From Viridibacillus soli (GTDB taxonomy: Bacteria > Bacillota > Bacilli > Bacillales_A > Planococcaceae), in the NCBI RefSeq assembly GCF_016612995.1, contig NZ_JAEOAH010000051.1, positions 1 to 33,821 of the forward strand: a stretch of DNA of 33,821 nucleotides, in the 5' to 3' direction. Numbering within the stretch: the first letter of the stretch is position 1; every line of letters starts with the position of its first letter. A model generated the notes under the pieces. That model worked only from the letters and a program-made list of their open reading frames with translations. It had not been told where the DNA came from and searched no databases. Made by a program: the position numbers and the translations under genes. Below are positions 1 through 8,299 of the stretch, one piece after another.

Positions 1-205
1 TCGCTTTGAAATATCTTTGAGGACTTTTTCAGTGGCCTCCTTAATGACGCCCATTACTCGCTATATATTAATACTATATATCCCCGACTTCATTTACTTA
101 AGAAAAATGACTAACACGACAGTACCCGATTCTTCAGAAGACAAATAGTAATACTAGAGGGCTATCTGCTAATGGATAGTTATTTTTTCTATATTCAATC
201 TTCTT
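1..205. other. Gene-free left edge, possible IS end
   Basis: No convincing gene. The stretch near 22-42 (GGACTTTTTCAGTGGCCTCC) resembles the terminal sequence of IS1182-type elements as I remember them, and it lies on the 3' side of the transposase remnant that follows. It may therefore be the far end of that decayed element. The match is from memory and weak. Confidence 0.25.
52..111 (+). repeat. Diverged AT-rich intergenic repeat, copy 1
   Basis: Shares a TTAATACTA core, a TATATAT run and the ending CTTAAGAAAAAT with 2327-2391. Spacing differs by a few bases. Both copies are intergenic and flank the serine hydrolase region. No function can be assigned. Confidence 0.4.
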
Positions 206-778
206 TTAAAACAAAGGAAGATTGGCTTCTCGTTCAGCTTGTTCGATTAGCCATCTTTCTCTTTCTGCTTTTGACTTGCGCCCACGTTTTTTAGGTTGAA
301 CTTCCGTTTTTTCTTTTTTAGCAGGTACCTGGTCTTGCACTTCAACGTGTGTGGCATCAATCGCTACCGTGTCATCTATAATAAATCATTCTGAAATGGC
401 TTGATGAAGAAGTGTTTCTTGCACCTCTTCTAAAGCGTCCGATTCACTGATTAACGTAATCATTCTGGAATAGGCAGCTTCGGACGGTACAGTATCAGAT
501 ACTAAAAATCCACAGTCAAGGCGGAAAATCATATCACTCTTTAAGCGTTTGACTAAATCTTTAATGAATGGAATGTGTTCTATAATCCTGACAACTAAAG
601 AATAAATCATTGCTGCATAATTGAATGCAACGGGTCGGCCAAATCTCGACTTCTTCGTAATTACAGAGAAGATTGGTTGAATATCAATAGTTGAAAAAAT
701 AGCTACAAATCGTTGGGTAGGTTCTAAATTATATAATTCTTGCAGGTCAAATAGGCTTCCTTGTCGTATAATAGTTAT
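206..778 (-). pseudogene. IS1182-family transposase, N-terminal part, decayed
   Basis: Translation on the minus strand gives the typical N-terminus of IS1182-family transposases: GSLFDLQELYNLEPTQRF, then FNYAAMIYSL, FRLDCGFLVSD, PSEAAYSRM, DDTVAIDATHVE and the KKRGRKSKAERE basic stretch. Three lesions are visible. The start position behind a good ribosome site (complement of 785-794) is ATA instead of ATG. There is an in-frame TGA at the complement of about 383-385, where the family has a Gly before FI-DD. A TAA at 206-208 removes the catalytic C-terminal half. It cannot make an active enzyme. Confidence 0.85.
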
Positions 779-786
779 AGGGAGTC

Positions 787-982
787 TTCCTCCCGTCTGA
801 GAGTTTGTTTGGTCACTTACTCATTTCGACATTTTGGGGAGGTACTCCTTTTTTCGTGTCTCAAAACCCTTGAGGCTCTAAGGGTTAAATTTATGAAATC
901 AACTCACTTTAATACATTTTAAATATGAACAAGCCAGTTTATTTCAGTAGAATCCGACTTTTATTCATCTTACACAACTAGA
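787..982. other. Intergenic stretch with a small hairpin
   Basis: No gene seen. 865-871 (AACCCTT) and 880-886 (AAGGGTT) form a 7-bp perfect stem with an 8-nt loop. It has no proper U-tract on the minus strand, so it is at best a weak terminator or part of the IS end. Confidence 0.3.
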
Positions 983-2095
983 TTAGATACTCTCTCTGAC
1001 TTGTGTTCGAAATTTTTCATCTTTTAAAAACTTTAATTGAAACTCATTAAGATTGCGTAAGAGCTTTTTTTGCTCTTGTGTAGTTAAATTATTTGCAAAA
1101 AATACAATTTCCGTCTTATTTTGTTCTTTATCTGTTGCATACATTGCTATTGTAAGAACAAATGCAGTAGAACCTCCTTTTTGTCCCGCATGAACGAGCC
1201 ATTCACGATTTTTTTGATTTTTCATTATTTGCTCCATTACAGGGTCAAGATATTTATACACATTTTCTTTAAAATAGGTTTTACGATTCAGTTTATTCAT
1301 CATCGATACATAATCTCTTGTAGTAGATCTAGGCAAACGATTAGACCAATTTTTTTGGAAATCCATATCTAAATTTTTTATTAATTGTTTTTTTTCTTGA
1401 TCAGAGAGTGGTTGATTTATCCATCTATTATGAATATCAATCGCTCTTCTACGATATTCAGACATATCCATGTCTTTCATTAATTCTAGTATTTCTTGTT
1501 TCGATAAGTTCTTTTCATTCATCAATTGAGTAGGTATGTATAATGCACTTGTAGTTGGATACATAGGGTCATGATTTAAGATTCCTAAACTCTTTGGAAC
1601 ATGATTGATATTTTTAAGACCAAGTACCTCAATCAAGTACTCTGTATTTGCATTAGAGCTATAAGCTATCATTCCATTTGCTACTTCATATAATGGAACA
1701 CTATCTATATCATCTCTTTTCCATTGCTTAATCCATTCTTCATGTGACCCACCATCTGTTTTCGGGATGTAGAATTTATCTATTTCTTTTAATCTTACTT
1801 TTTTGTTTGGATCAATTTTCGCTTCTGCTGCTTGTTGGGCATATTCAATTGCTATGATAATTTTAACAGTACTTGCTAGAGGAAGTAACTGGTTCCTGTT
1901 AATATCTATCCAATTTTGATCATTGTATCTTATAGATAATGAAACATTTCCACTTTCTAATTTTTCTTTGATAAAACGAGTAATGTATTTAGGATCTAAC
2001 TTTTTCTTTTCCCTCCGAGATATCAAAGTCACAATTCCTCTTATTAAAACTAATGAAATTACTACACCTACAATAATCCATAATGCTATTTTCAA
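983..2095 (-). CDS. Membrane-anchored beta-lactamase-fold serine hydrolase
   Basis: 370 aa, TTG start preceded by AGGGAGGAA at suitable spacing. An uncleaved N-terminal anchor (residues 5-25, hydrophobic) is followed by a class A beta-lactamase/transpeptidase-like domain. The catalytic S-x-x-K is STVK in LASTVKIIIA, the S-x-N-type motif is in YSSNANTEYL, and the K-T/S-G-type motif is degenerate, seen as GQKGGST. Relatives are annotated as class A beta-lactamase-related serine hydrolases; the anchor places this one on the outer face of the membrane. Real drug hydrolysis cannot be read from sequence, and a cell-wall DD-peptidase or esterase role is equally possible. It stands alone, with IS debris downstream and a gene remnant upstream. 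Confidence 0.8.
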   Translation of the reverse strand: MKIALWIIVGVVISLVLIRGIVTLISRREKKKLDPKYITRFIKEKLESGNVSLSIRYNDQNWIDINRNQLLPLASTVKIIIAIEYAQQAAEAKIDPNKKVRLKEIDKFYIPKTDGGSHEEWIKQWKRDDIDSVPLYEVANGMIAYSSNANTEYLIEVLGLKNINHVPKSLGILNHDPMYPTTSALYIPTQLMNEKNLSKQEILELMKDMDMSEYRRRAIDIHNRWINQPLSDQEKKQLIKNLDMDFQKNWSNRLPRSTTRDYVSMMNKLNRKTYFKENVYKYLDPVMEQIMKNQKNREWLVHAGQKGGSTAFVLTIAMYATDKEQNKTEIVFFANNLTTQEQKKLLRNLNEFQLKFLKDEKFRTQVRESI

Positions 2096-2106
2096 TTTGG
2101 TAATTC

Positions 2107-2225
2107 CTCCCTTTCTTCGCGAATTGAGTAGCGAACAACTTGAAGACCTTGTAACTTATATTAAAGAACAATTGAGTTCAAAGGACAATGAAACAACTAT
2201 TGAAAAAGATAGATGGACTATTTGA
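2107..2225 (+). pseudogene. Possible 3' remnant of an unknown gene
   Basis: The plus strand reads LRELSSEQLEDLVTYIKEQL and then SSKDNETTIEKDRWTI before a stop. The composition is amphipathic and charged, like a genuine helical C-terminus rather than a shadow frame. No start codon with a ribosome site is present, and the frame runs backwards into the antisense of the serine hydrolase. It is probably the tail of a gene whose 5' part was lost when the present left neighbour was joined. Family not recognised. Confidence 0.35.
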
Positions 2226-2559
2226 AAAGCTATAAAAGAGTCATAGAAACACTCATCACAATTTTTTCTTTTTTTAGGTAATCACAATAATCATTTTCAA
2301 TAGTTATTTTTATTTATCCGGATGCGCATAACTTGCTATACTTTAATACTACTATATATATATCCTTCCTCAACTACTTAAGAAAAATAACAATAAAGTT
2401 GATTAAACCTAAGTGTTATTACATAATAGCGTCCTTTTCTTGAATAAGTACATAATCTGTTTTAGCTTAGTATCTATGACATATCGTACTAAAACTTCCT
2501 TTAATAGCAAGAGAAAACGCTTCTCCTAAAACATAGTCTATGGCCTTGGCATGTAGTTG
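2226..2559. other. Intergenic, contains repeat copy 2 (2327-2391)
   Basis: No gene seen. It holds the second copy of the diverged AT-rich repeat described at 52-111. A 5-bp GAGAA/TTCTC stem lies around 2511-2525 downstream of the C45 gene, too weak to call a terminator. Confidence 0.4.
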
Positions 2560-3660
2560 CTATCTTAATATTCTCCAAAAATCCGGTCCATAGTCCCTAT
2601 CCCAAAACTCAACTGGAAGTCGTGTCTTTGAAAAATGATCACCAACGTTAATCTTATATATTTTATTCTGTAAAGGAGAACCATAGGAAAACTCGAGTTG
2701 GCGATCAGTAAGATTAAACAACACTGAATGGACTGTTCCAAAGTTCTCTTTGTAATTATGAATGGACAACCCTTCTGGAAACTCTGTTGAAAGAAGTTCT
2801 TTAATTTCGCAAACAGATCTCTTACAATTGTCACTAAACTTATTCTCTAAAACATTATATCGTAGCTGAGATTGTTCTAGCTTGCCTGGTTCAAGTCTTT
2901 CAATTTCAGGAAATAACCCATGATTCGTTACGATTAAATAGTCTAGGTCTGCTTTTTTTACTACTTTAACTCCGTCAAATGTTCCAACTACAGCTGCCTC
3001 TCCGTTTGCATCTGCTAAAAGTAAATTCATATTCGTCCCCACCGGCATATTTTTCACAGCATAAACGGCTTCTTCAATATTTTTACATGTCTCCAATAAA
3101 GCTCTTACAATAATCATAAACTGCAACCCAGTTACAGCTGGTTCTCTCATACCTGGGTATTTACCTATTGGCATGCCACAAGAAGCAAAGGCTACACATA
3201 GACCTTTCTCGTTTAATCCTTCGCTCCGACCAAATGTAGAAACAGAAAAACCGGTATGCGTGTATCTTCCATCTACTTTAGTTGTACAAAGGCGCATATC
3301 CGAAATATCAGGAGAAAGGTCGTAGTTTCGTACTACGTATGTTTTTCCATCAATCATTTTTCGGGGCAAAATTGCGCCTATACTACATCCACCAGGTAAT
3401 AACCAGGCATCGTTATAAAACTTTAGTTGGTTTGCCTCTAATCCAAATCCTTCTGCAAAACCCTCTAGTTCCCTATTTAATCCCGGACAATACTCTTCGA
3501 TTTGGGATCTCATTTCAAGATATTCTTTATCTGAATCAGGTTGTTCCCTAAGAAAAAAATTCTTGGCGTGTGGATTCTCAAGGTATTCTAATGCTTGTTG
3601 TTTTCCAATCTCATACGAACTTCCTTTAAGAAAAGTAAATTCCCCAGTATGCGTTCTCAT
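2560..3660 (-). CDS. C45-family autoprocessing acyltransferase/hydrolase
   Basis: 366 aa with ATG start and GGGGAG ribosome site. It matches the C45 family (acyl-CoA:6-aminopenicillanate acyltransferase-like N-terminal nucleophile hydrolases). The predicted nucleophile is Cys92 in LPGGCSIGA, which in this family becomes the N-terminus of the beta subunit after self-cleavage at the Gly-Cys bond. It is followed by TYVVRNYDLSP, then GRSEGLNEKGLCVAF and the NMNLLLADANGEAAV stretch, all typical. Cytoplasmic, no signal peptide. Family members cleave or transfer acyl/amide groups and the natural substrate is unknown. It lies directly downstream of a MerR-type promoter and the MerR-family gene, which suggests induction by a small molecule the enzyme may process (inference). 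Confidence 0.85.
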   Translation of the reverse strand: MRTHTGEFTFLKGSSYEIGKQQALEYLENPHAKNFFLREQPDSDKEYLEMRSQIEEYCPGLNRELEGFAEGFGLEANQLKFYNDAWLLPGGCSIGAILPRKMIDGKTYVVRNYDLSPDISDMRLCTTKVDGRYTHTGFSVSTFGRSEGLNEKGLCVAFASCGMPIGKYPGMREPAVTGLQFMIIVRALLETCKNIEEAVYAVKNMPVGTNMNLLLADANGEAAVVGTFDGVKVVKKADLDYLIVTNHGLFPEIERLEPGKLEQSQLRYNVLENKFSDNCKRSVCEIKELLSTEFPEGLSIHNYKENFGTVHSVLFNLTDRQLEFSYGSPLQNKIYKINVGDHFSKTRLPVEFWDRDYGPDFWRILR

Positions 3661-3685
3661 TCAAAGCTCCCCATTCTGCATTTTA

Positions 3686-3711
3686 ATAGCAAGACATGTA
3701 TACCTTGCTAT
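3686..3711 (-). promoter_or_regulatory. Hairpin at the predicted 5' end of the C45 transcript
   Basis: Perfect 8-bp inverted repeat ATAGCAAG / CTTGCTAT with a 10-nt loop. It lies just after the expected transcription start of the MerR-type promoter. It could stabilise the mRNA 5' end or be a second protein-binding dyad. It has no U-tract, so it is not a terminator. Confidence 0.5.
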
Positions 3712-3715
3712 AAAC

Positions 3716-3746
3716 AGAATAAACTCTCCAGTAACTGGAGAGTTAA
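3716..3746 (-). promoter_or_regulatory. MerR-type promoter with dyad operator (19-bp spacer)
   Basis: On the minus strand a -35 TTAACT (3741-3746) and a -10 TATTCT (3716-3721) are separated by exactly 19 bp. The spacer region is a perfect dyad at 3722-3744, arms AACTCTCCAGT and ACTGGAGAGTT around one central base. An over-long spacer filled by a dyad is the hallmark of promoters activated by MerR-family proteins, which twist the DNA to realign -35 and -10. It points at the C45 gene (start 3660) and lies just downstream of the MerR gene (end 3780), its probable regulator. Confidence 0.85.
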
Positions 3747-3779
3747 TCTCATTATTCATTAGACATTTATGATGGGTTG

Positions 3780-4622
3780 CTACCTTATTTTCACAAACAC
3801 TTTAGTCAAAAAATCATTTGGATGTATTTCATTGTTCGGTTTAATATTTATTGGATTGGCTACTTTAGATGGGACAAGTCCTTTTATGTACTGCTCCATA
3901 TACATTCCTTCAACATGTAGCGATTGCTCTGCTAACCATGCCTTTAAACAATTGTAAGCATAGTGAAGTTCTGAATAAGGCCCTTTCACATTGACACATG
4001 CATACATTCCCCCAGGTAATGTCATAAGAAGCTCCTCATTTTCATCGACTTTTACGGGTAAAAGTAATTCAACGTCTGCTTTCTTTTGTTTCCAGTCTTT
4101 TTGATGAAAAATAGCTAGTAGCTCTCCATCCATTTCGAATTGATAGGCATATAACCGTTCAAACAACTTTTTTACGAGAGTGTCCATTTCAACAATGTTT
4201 ATTGTTTTGCGAATAGACAAAACCTGTGTATCTTGTCGCTTCTCTATGTAACAACTTGATAAGGTAGGTTCCGGAACGAATGCTTCATCATTCTTTATGA
4301 ATCTCTCTATTTGCTGGACATTGTTAATTTGCTTTGTGATTTGTTCTAGCTGATCCTTTAACTCATCCGTTTTTTTCTTTAATCTTACACCTAGGATTTT
4401 CATATCTTCACCTTTTAAAACTTGCCCAATTTCGTTTAACGAAAACTGGCAATCTTTAAGAACCAGGATGATTTTCAGCTCTTTCATCTTATCGTAGTCA
4501 TAGTAACGGTAGCTTGTCTCAGGATCTACATAAGAAGGTTCAAGTAAACCAATATCACTATAGTAACGAATTGTTTTCACTGGTACATCACATAAATTTG
4601 AAAAGCTTCCGATAGTATACAT
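3780..4622 (-). CDS. MerR-family regulator, BmrR-like, with GyrI-like sensor domain
   Basis: 280 aa. I place the start at the ATG at 4622 (MYTIGSFSNL), behind AAGGAGGGTGGCT, not at the longer frame upstream. Residues 1-70 are the MerR winged helix: IGSFSNLCDVPVKTIRYYSD, then the GLLEPSYVDPETSYRYYDYD recognition wing. A coiled dimerisation helix follows at about 75-110. The C-terminal 150 residues resemble the GyrI-like small-molecule-binding domain of BmrR (GGMYACVNVKGPYSELHYAY, ending NEIHPNDFLTKVFVKIR). The family activates promoters on binding lipophilic or cationic drugs. The dyad promoter at 3716-3746 is the obvious target. Which ligand it binds is unknown. Confidence 0.88.
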   Translation of the reverse strand: MYTIGSFSNLCDVPVKTIRYYSDIGLLEPSYVDPETSYRYYDYDKMKELKIILVLKDCQFSLNEIGQVLKGEDMKILGVRLKKKTDELKDQLEQITKQINNVQQIERFIKNDEAFVPEPTLSSCYIEKRQDTQVLSIRKTINIVEMDTLVKKLFERLYAYQFEMDGELLAIFHQKDWKQKKADVELLLPVKVDENEELLMTLPGGMYACVNVKGPYSELHYAYNCLKAWLAEQSLHVEGMYMEQYIKGLVPSKVANPINIKPNNEIHPNDFLTKVFVKIR

Positions 4623-4754
4623 AGCCACCCTCCTTTCCCAAACTACATTTACTTCTATATAAAATACCATTATAACTAAAAAATAGATCAATAAGGCACT
4701 TCAGCTTCTTTCTTGAAATTCCTACTAATCTTCAATGAAAGCCTCGGTTATGAA

Positions 4755-5525
4755 TTATCTCTTGATATATACAGCATATTCTTGAGGATCTTTAAAGCCT
4801 AATTTGCTACTTAATTTGATTGACGCAATATTATCAGTATCACAATCCCAACGAGGTTGAATATTTTGAGAAAGACAGTAGTCAATGAATTTTTCAGCTA
4901 CAATATTTGCTAACCCTTTTCCTCTGTATTTCAAATCAGTTATTATATCTACTTCTGCATAATTATTGGATTTAAAGATGGAAACGCCTTCGCTAATTAT
5001 TCTCTCCTTATCTTTTACACAAAAGCCAAACCCATTTTGAAGAAAATTGTTCGTAGAATCCCAATATTCATCATAGTAATTTCTATCAAATTCCAAACAA
5101 TGTTCAATATGATGTTGATTAACTTTTGTTATATAATATTCGCTACTGTTACTCATTTTTCTAGTTTTAAAAACATTTATATCAAAACAAAAAGCATATC
5201 GTTCTATTTTCTTTACCTTCTTGTCAAACTGGTTTTCAATTGTCTGATTCCAAGTAGTCGTAGCAGAAAATAATGTAAAGCGTTTCCCTTGATCTACTGA
5301 TGTTTCAAAAATTCTAACTAAACTCTTTAGAAATGCTGCAACAGTTGGATCTCCTGCAACATAATATAATCCTGAATCTGTTTGAATGAGTAATGATTTA
5401 AAATCAGTGGAATCTGCATATACAGTTCCATTAATAATGTTATCTAATACGCTATAAACAAATGTTGGTGCTTCTTTAAGTTTCTTTTTTATTAATTTAA
5501 AATGTTCTTTAGATACTACAATCAT
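4755..5525 (-). CDS. GNAT-family acetyltransferase (PF12746-like)
   Basis: 256 aa, ATG start with GGAGGA upstream. The N-terminal half (about 1-125) resembles the non-catalytic domain of the GNAT_acetyltran family. The C-terminal half is a GCN5-type acetyl-CoA domain with motif A EVDIITDLKYRGKGLANIVA (R/Q-x-x-G-x-G/A pattern as RGKGLA) and a final IKLSSKLGFKDPQEYAVYIK strand. Cytoplasmic; transfers acetyl from acetyl-CoA to an unknown amine. No operon partner: the MerR gene on the same strand begins 130 bp further on. Confidence 0.82.
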   Translation of the reverse strand: MIVVSKEHFKLIKKKLKEAPTFVYSVLDNIINGTVYADSTDFKSLLIQTDSGLYYVAGDPTVAAFLKSLVRIFETSVDQGKRFTLFSATTTWNQTIENQFDKKVKKIERYAFCFDINVFKTRKMSNSSEYYITKVNQHHIEHCLEFDRNYYDEYWDSTNNFLQNGFGFCVKDKERIISEGVSIFKSNNYAEVDIITDLKYRGKGLANIVAEKFIDYCLSQNIQPRWDCDTDNIASIKLSSKLGFKDPQEYAVYIKR

Positions 5526-5832
5526 TTCATCATTCCTCCATTCTTTCCTCTAATTGAATAATATCGTTAATTTTATTATACAGTAACTGGAAAATAGATG
5601 CTTTATCTTTTGGGTATCGGTTCGTTTTTATTGATTTTTATTAAACTATCTAATCTTAGTAGTTTGAACTTTGCTATTTATATATTCAGTCCTTGTTAGT
5701 TTCTGATGAAATCCTCTCTTTAGGGAAAGAAAGTCCTTATAGCTTTTTCATTTGAATTGTAGAGCTTAAATTACTGTAGAAATCGAAACTACTTTTCCAT
5801 CCTGATCCCTCATGAATTGAACGATATCGCTA
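5526..5832. other. Intergenic, no gene seen
   Basis: AT-rich, no ORF with a ribosome site on either strand and no strong hairpin with a U-tract. It should hold the GNAT promoter and the 3' end of the two-component operon, but neither is distinct. Confidence 0.5.
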
Positions 5833-7491
5833 CTAAAATATCTTAGGAAAAACAATTGTCACGACAGTGCCCAATGAATCAGATCCTACGATGATTTGTC
5901 CGTCCATTGCTTCTACAAGCTGCTTCGTAATGGCCATGCCTAGTCCTGTACCTGAAGCTTCCGAAGTCGTATTTGTTCCGCGATAATAACGATTAAATAA
6001 ATTATCAAGTTCTTCTTTAGGAATACCTTGTCCTTCATCACGAATTCGCAATAGCACCTTACCACCTAATTCAGTTAGTTCCAAATGAATTAGCGTCCCT
6101 TCAGACGTATGTTCCACCGCATTTCCTACAAGATTATCAAGTATACGTTTTAATAAAATGGGGTCAGCTAAAATCTGTGTTTCACTACTCATTTGCTCCA
6201 TTTTCACATTTTCAGAAGTTGTATTTTTTACATAATCATTTAGAAATGCATTCAAATTCACGTCTTCCTTATGAATGACAACCGCATTGTTTTTAAGTTG
6301 ATACGTATATGTTAAATCTTTAATGAGAGCATCCATATATTCCGCTTTTTCCTGCATTGTACCTGCAAATTTACGTACGTCTTCTTGTGACCATTCATAA
6401 TCCGTCGATGACAGCATTTTAGAGTAGCCATAAATGGAGCTTAATGGCGTCTTTAAATCGTGAGATAGACCAGTAATCCAGTCTTCTCGCCACTTTTCAG
6501 TCTGTTGTATTTTTCGTTCATTTTCAGCTAGGGTCGTAGAAAGTTGTGATAATGATTGATTCACTTCTTCAAAAATTTTATATTTTCTCTTTAGTCTATC
6601 GCTTCCCTTGCGTTTCAATTTGCGATCATTGACTTGTGTATAGTCCTGAATAGCTAATTTTTCAATCCTTTTTAGAAAATATAAAAGTGGGCGGCCAAAA
6701 CGGTTACCTATAAAAGCAGAGAAAATAACAATGATGACTAATAATATGATATGGAAAATACCCGTCCCTATTAGAAAATATTTTATAGCATTGTAATAAA
6801 AAGGTTCTGATGGATTATAGAAAGCGTTTTTTGTGCGCACGACAAGCAATGAGCCATCACGTAATTTTTCAGATGCAACAAGCTCTCTGGTTTCTGCGAA
6901 ATTTCTACTGCCCATTAAAATCTTTATGGGGTCCATCTCTTTTGTTTTCTCACCAAAAATAATCTGCTGTCTTTCCCCATCTGCAGTGTAACGCTCGACA
7001 ATGGCTTCTGCTTCTTTTATTTGGAGCTTTGTTTTATTCGAAATATGTTGAATACCCTCTTTCGAAATAATCTCCAATATAGTTGCTGCTACATTTTGTT
7101 GTTCAAACACTAGATATTGATCTTTTTCAAACTGCCAAATATGAGCTTGCTCATCCTTAGTCATGTCGACCATTCTCTGCATGGAATATGATTTCGCGTC
7201 TTTACCTGAGCTCGCAAGTAATTGGCCATTCTCATCAAATAAATGAATGACACCACCACTTCTCTTTGCCGAATTTATTAATTTATCCGATAAAACATAC
7301 TTGCCATCTTCCTGCTTAACATCATATTCTAAATCCATCTTGTCCATAATTAGTAAATTGGCATAGATTGAACTCTTTTCATTTTTATAAAAGGCGTATG
7401 CAAGCAATGACATCATTACAATAACCAAAAGTATATAGAAGACTGCAAAATAACTTATAAAACGCAAGGTCATCTTCCTAGATAGACGCAT
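5833..7491 (-). CDS. Sensor histidine kinase (YrkQ-like arrangement)
   Basis: 552 aa, ATG start behind AAGGAGAGTGA, which overlaps the end of the response-regulator gene (4-nt gap), so translation is probably coupled. TM1 at about 11-34, an extracytoplasmic sensor of about 200 residues, TM2 at about 236-262, then a HAMP-like linker. The HisKA motif is GLSHDLKTPLSSIYGYSKML with His344. The HATPase has an N-box (LDNLVGNAVEHT, 451-462), G1 DEGQG (485-489) and G2 GTGLGMA (514-520). All catalytic residues are present. It phosphorylates the upstream-encoded regulator. The sensor domain is larger than in B. subtilis YrkQ; the signal is unknown. Confidence 0.92.
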   Translation of the reverse strand: MRLSRKMTLRFISYFAVFYILLVIVMMSLLAYAFYKNEKSSIYANLLIMDKMDLEYDVKQEDGKYVLSDKLINSAKRSGGVIHLFDENGQLLASSGKDAKSYSMQRMVDMTKDEQAHIWQFEKDQYLVFEQQNVAATILEIISKEGIQHISNKTKLQIKEAEAIVERYTADGERQQIIFGEKTKEMDPIKILMGSRNFAETRELVASEKLRDGSLLVVRTKNAFYNPSEPFYYNAIKYFLIGTGIFHIILLVIIVIFSAFIGNRFGRPLLYFLKRIEKLAIQDYTQVNDRKLKRKGSDRLKRKYKIFEEVNQSLSQLSTTLAENERKIQQTEKWREDWITGLSHDLKTPLSSIYGYSKMLSSTDYEWSQEDVRKFAGTMQEKAEYMDALIKDLTYTYQLKNNAVVIHKEDVNLNAFLNDYVKNTTSENVKMEQMSSETQILADPILLKRILDNLVGNAVEHTSEGTLIHLELTELGGKVLLRIRDEGQGIPKEELDNLFNRYYRGTNTTSEASGTGLGMAITKQLVEAMDGQIIVGSDSLGTVVTIVFPKIF

Positions 7492-7495
7492 TACT

Positions 7496-8200
7496 TCACT
7501 CTCCTTGAACTAATTTATATCCGATACCTCTAACCGTTTGTAAATAAGAAGGGCGTCCTGGATCCACTTCAATCTTTTCTCGAAGCTTTCGAATATGTAC
7601 CATAATTGTATTATCATCGATAAAGTAATCATCACCCCATACTTGCTTATAAATTTGCTCTTTAGATAACACTTGCCCTTGGTGCTCACAAAATAGTTTT
7701 AATAGATGAAAGAGCTTACCTGACAAAATGGTCTTCTGTCCATCTACTGTTAGCTCTGCAGCTGAAATGTTAAGTTGAAAACGGCCATAATCAAATGTAC
7801 CTTTTGATGTCGTTTTATTCTTTGTAGCACTATAGCGCTTACTATGTACTTTCACACGAGCCGCTAATTCCAGAGGATTAAATGGTTTTGTAATATAATC
7901 ATCTGCTCCTGTCATAAAGCCGCGCAGAATATCTGCATCTGCCACTTTCGCTGTTAAGAAGAAAATAGGCGCATTATTTTCAGGGCGAATCCGCTTTACC
8001 AGATCAAGCCCAGTGCCGTCTGGTAACATAATGTCTAAAATAAAAAAATCATATATATTTTTATCTATATGTAAGATAGCCTCTTTTACACTGCCACAAA
8101 CATCTATATTAGAAAAGCCTTCTTTGTGTAGAATAATGTCCACCATATCTGCAATGGCTTGTTCATCATCTACGACTAATATTTTAGCATCCATTTTCAT
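7496..8200 (-). CDS. OmpR/PhoB-family response regulator
   Basis: 234 aa. The start is the ATG at 8200 (MKMDAKILVVDDE), behind GGAGAGTGAA; the upstream TTG at 8212 overlaps that ribosome site. The receiver domain has acidic pair Asp11/Asp12, phosphoacceptor Asp56 in FILDIMLPDG, Thr83 and Lys105 in DDYITKPF. The C-terminal winged helix ends VWGDDYFIDDNTIMVHIRKL and YLQTVRGIGYKLV. First gene of a two-gene operon with the kinase, divergent from the DUF418 gene. Phased direct repeats between the two start codons are its likely binding site. Confidence 0.93.
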   Translation of the reverse strand: MKMDAKILVVDDEQAIADMVDIILHKEGFSNIDVCGSVKEAILHIDKNIYDFFILDIMLPDGTGLDLVKRIRPENNAPIFFLTAKVADADILRGFMTGADDYITKPFNPLELAARVKVHSKRYSATKNKTTSKGTFDYGRFQLNISAAELTVDGQKTILSGKLFHLLKLFCEHQGQVLSKEQIYKQVWGDDYFIDDNTIMVHIRKLREKIEVDPGRPSYLQTVRGIGYKLVQGE

Positions 8201-8212
8201 TTCACTCTCCAA

Positions 8213-8267
8213 TTTAAGGTAATTTTAAGATTACTTTCAGTTCAACATAAGTTTCTCTCCATATACT
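8213..8267 (+). promoter_or_regulatory. Response-regulator box and promoter upstream of the DUF418 gene
   Basis: Four hexamers in direct orientation with an exact 11-bp period: TTTAAG (8213), TTTAAG (8224), TTTCAG (8235), CATAAG (8246). OmpR/PhoP-type regulators bind such one-turn direct repeats. A -10-like TATACT follows at 8262-8267, 26-30 nt before the predicted start region, with no good -35, as expected for an activated promoter. The array also overlaps the leader of the regulator gene, so autoregulation is possible. Confidence 0.6.
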
Positions 8268-8299
8268 AACAAATAGAGAGTATTTAAGGAGGAGTTTTT

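Noticed and set aside
983-2095. Calling the serine hydrolase a resistance beta-lactamase
   Set aside because: The S-x-x-K and S-x-N motifs are present, but the third motif is degenerate and the omega-loop Glu was not identifiable by eye, so only the fold-level call is made.
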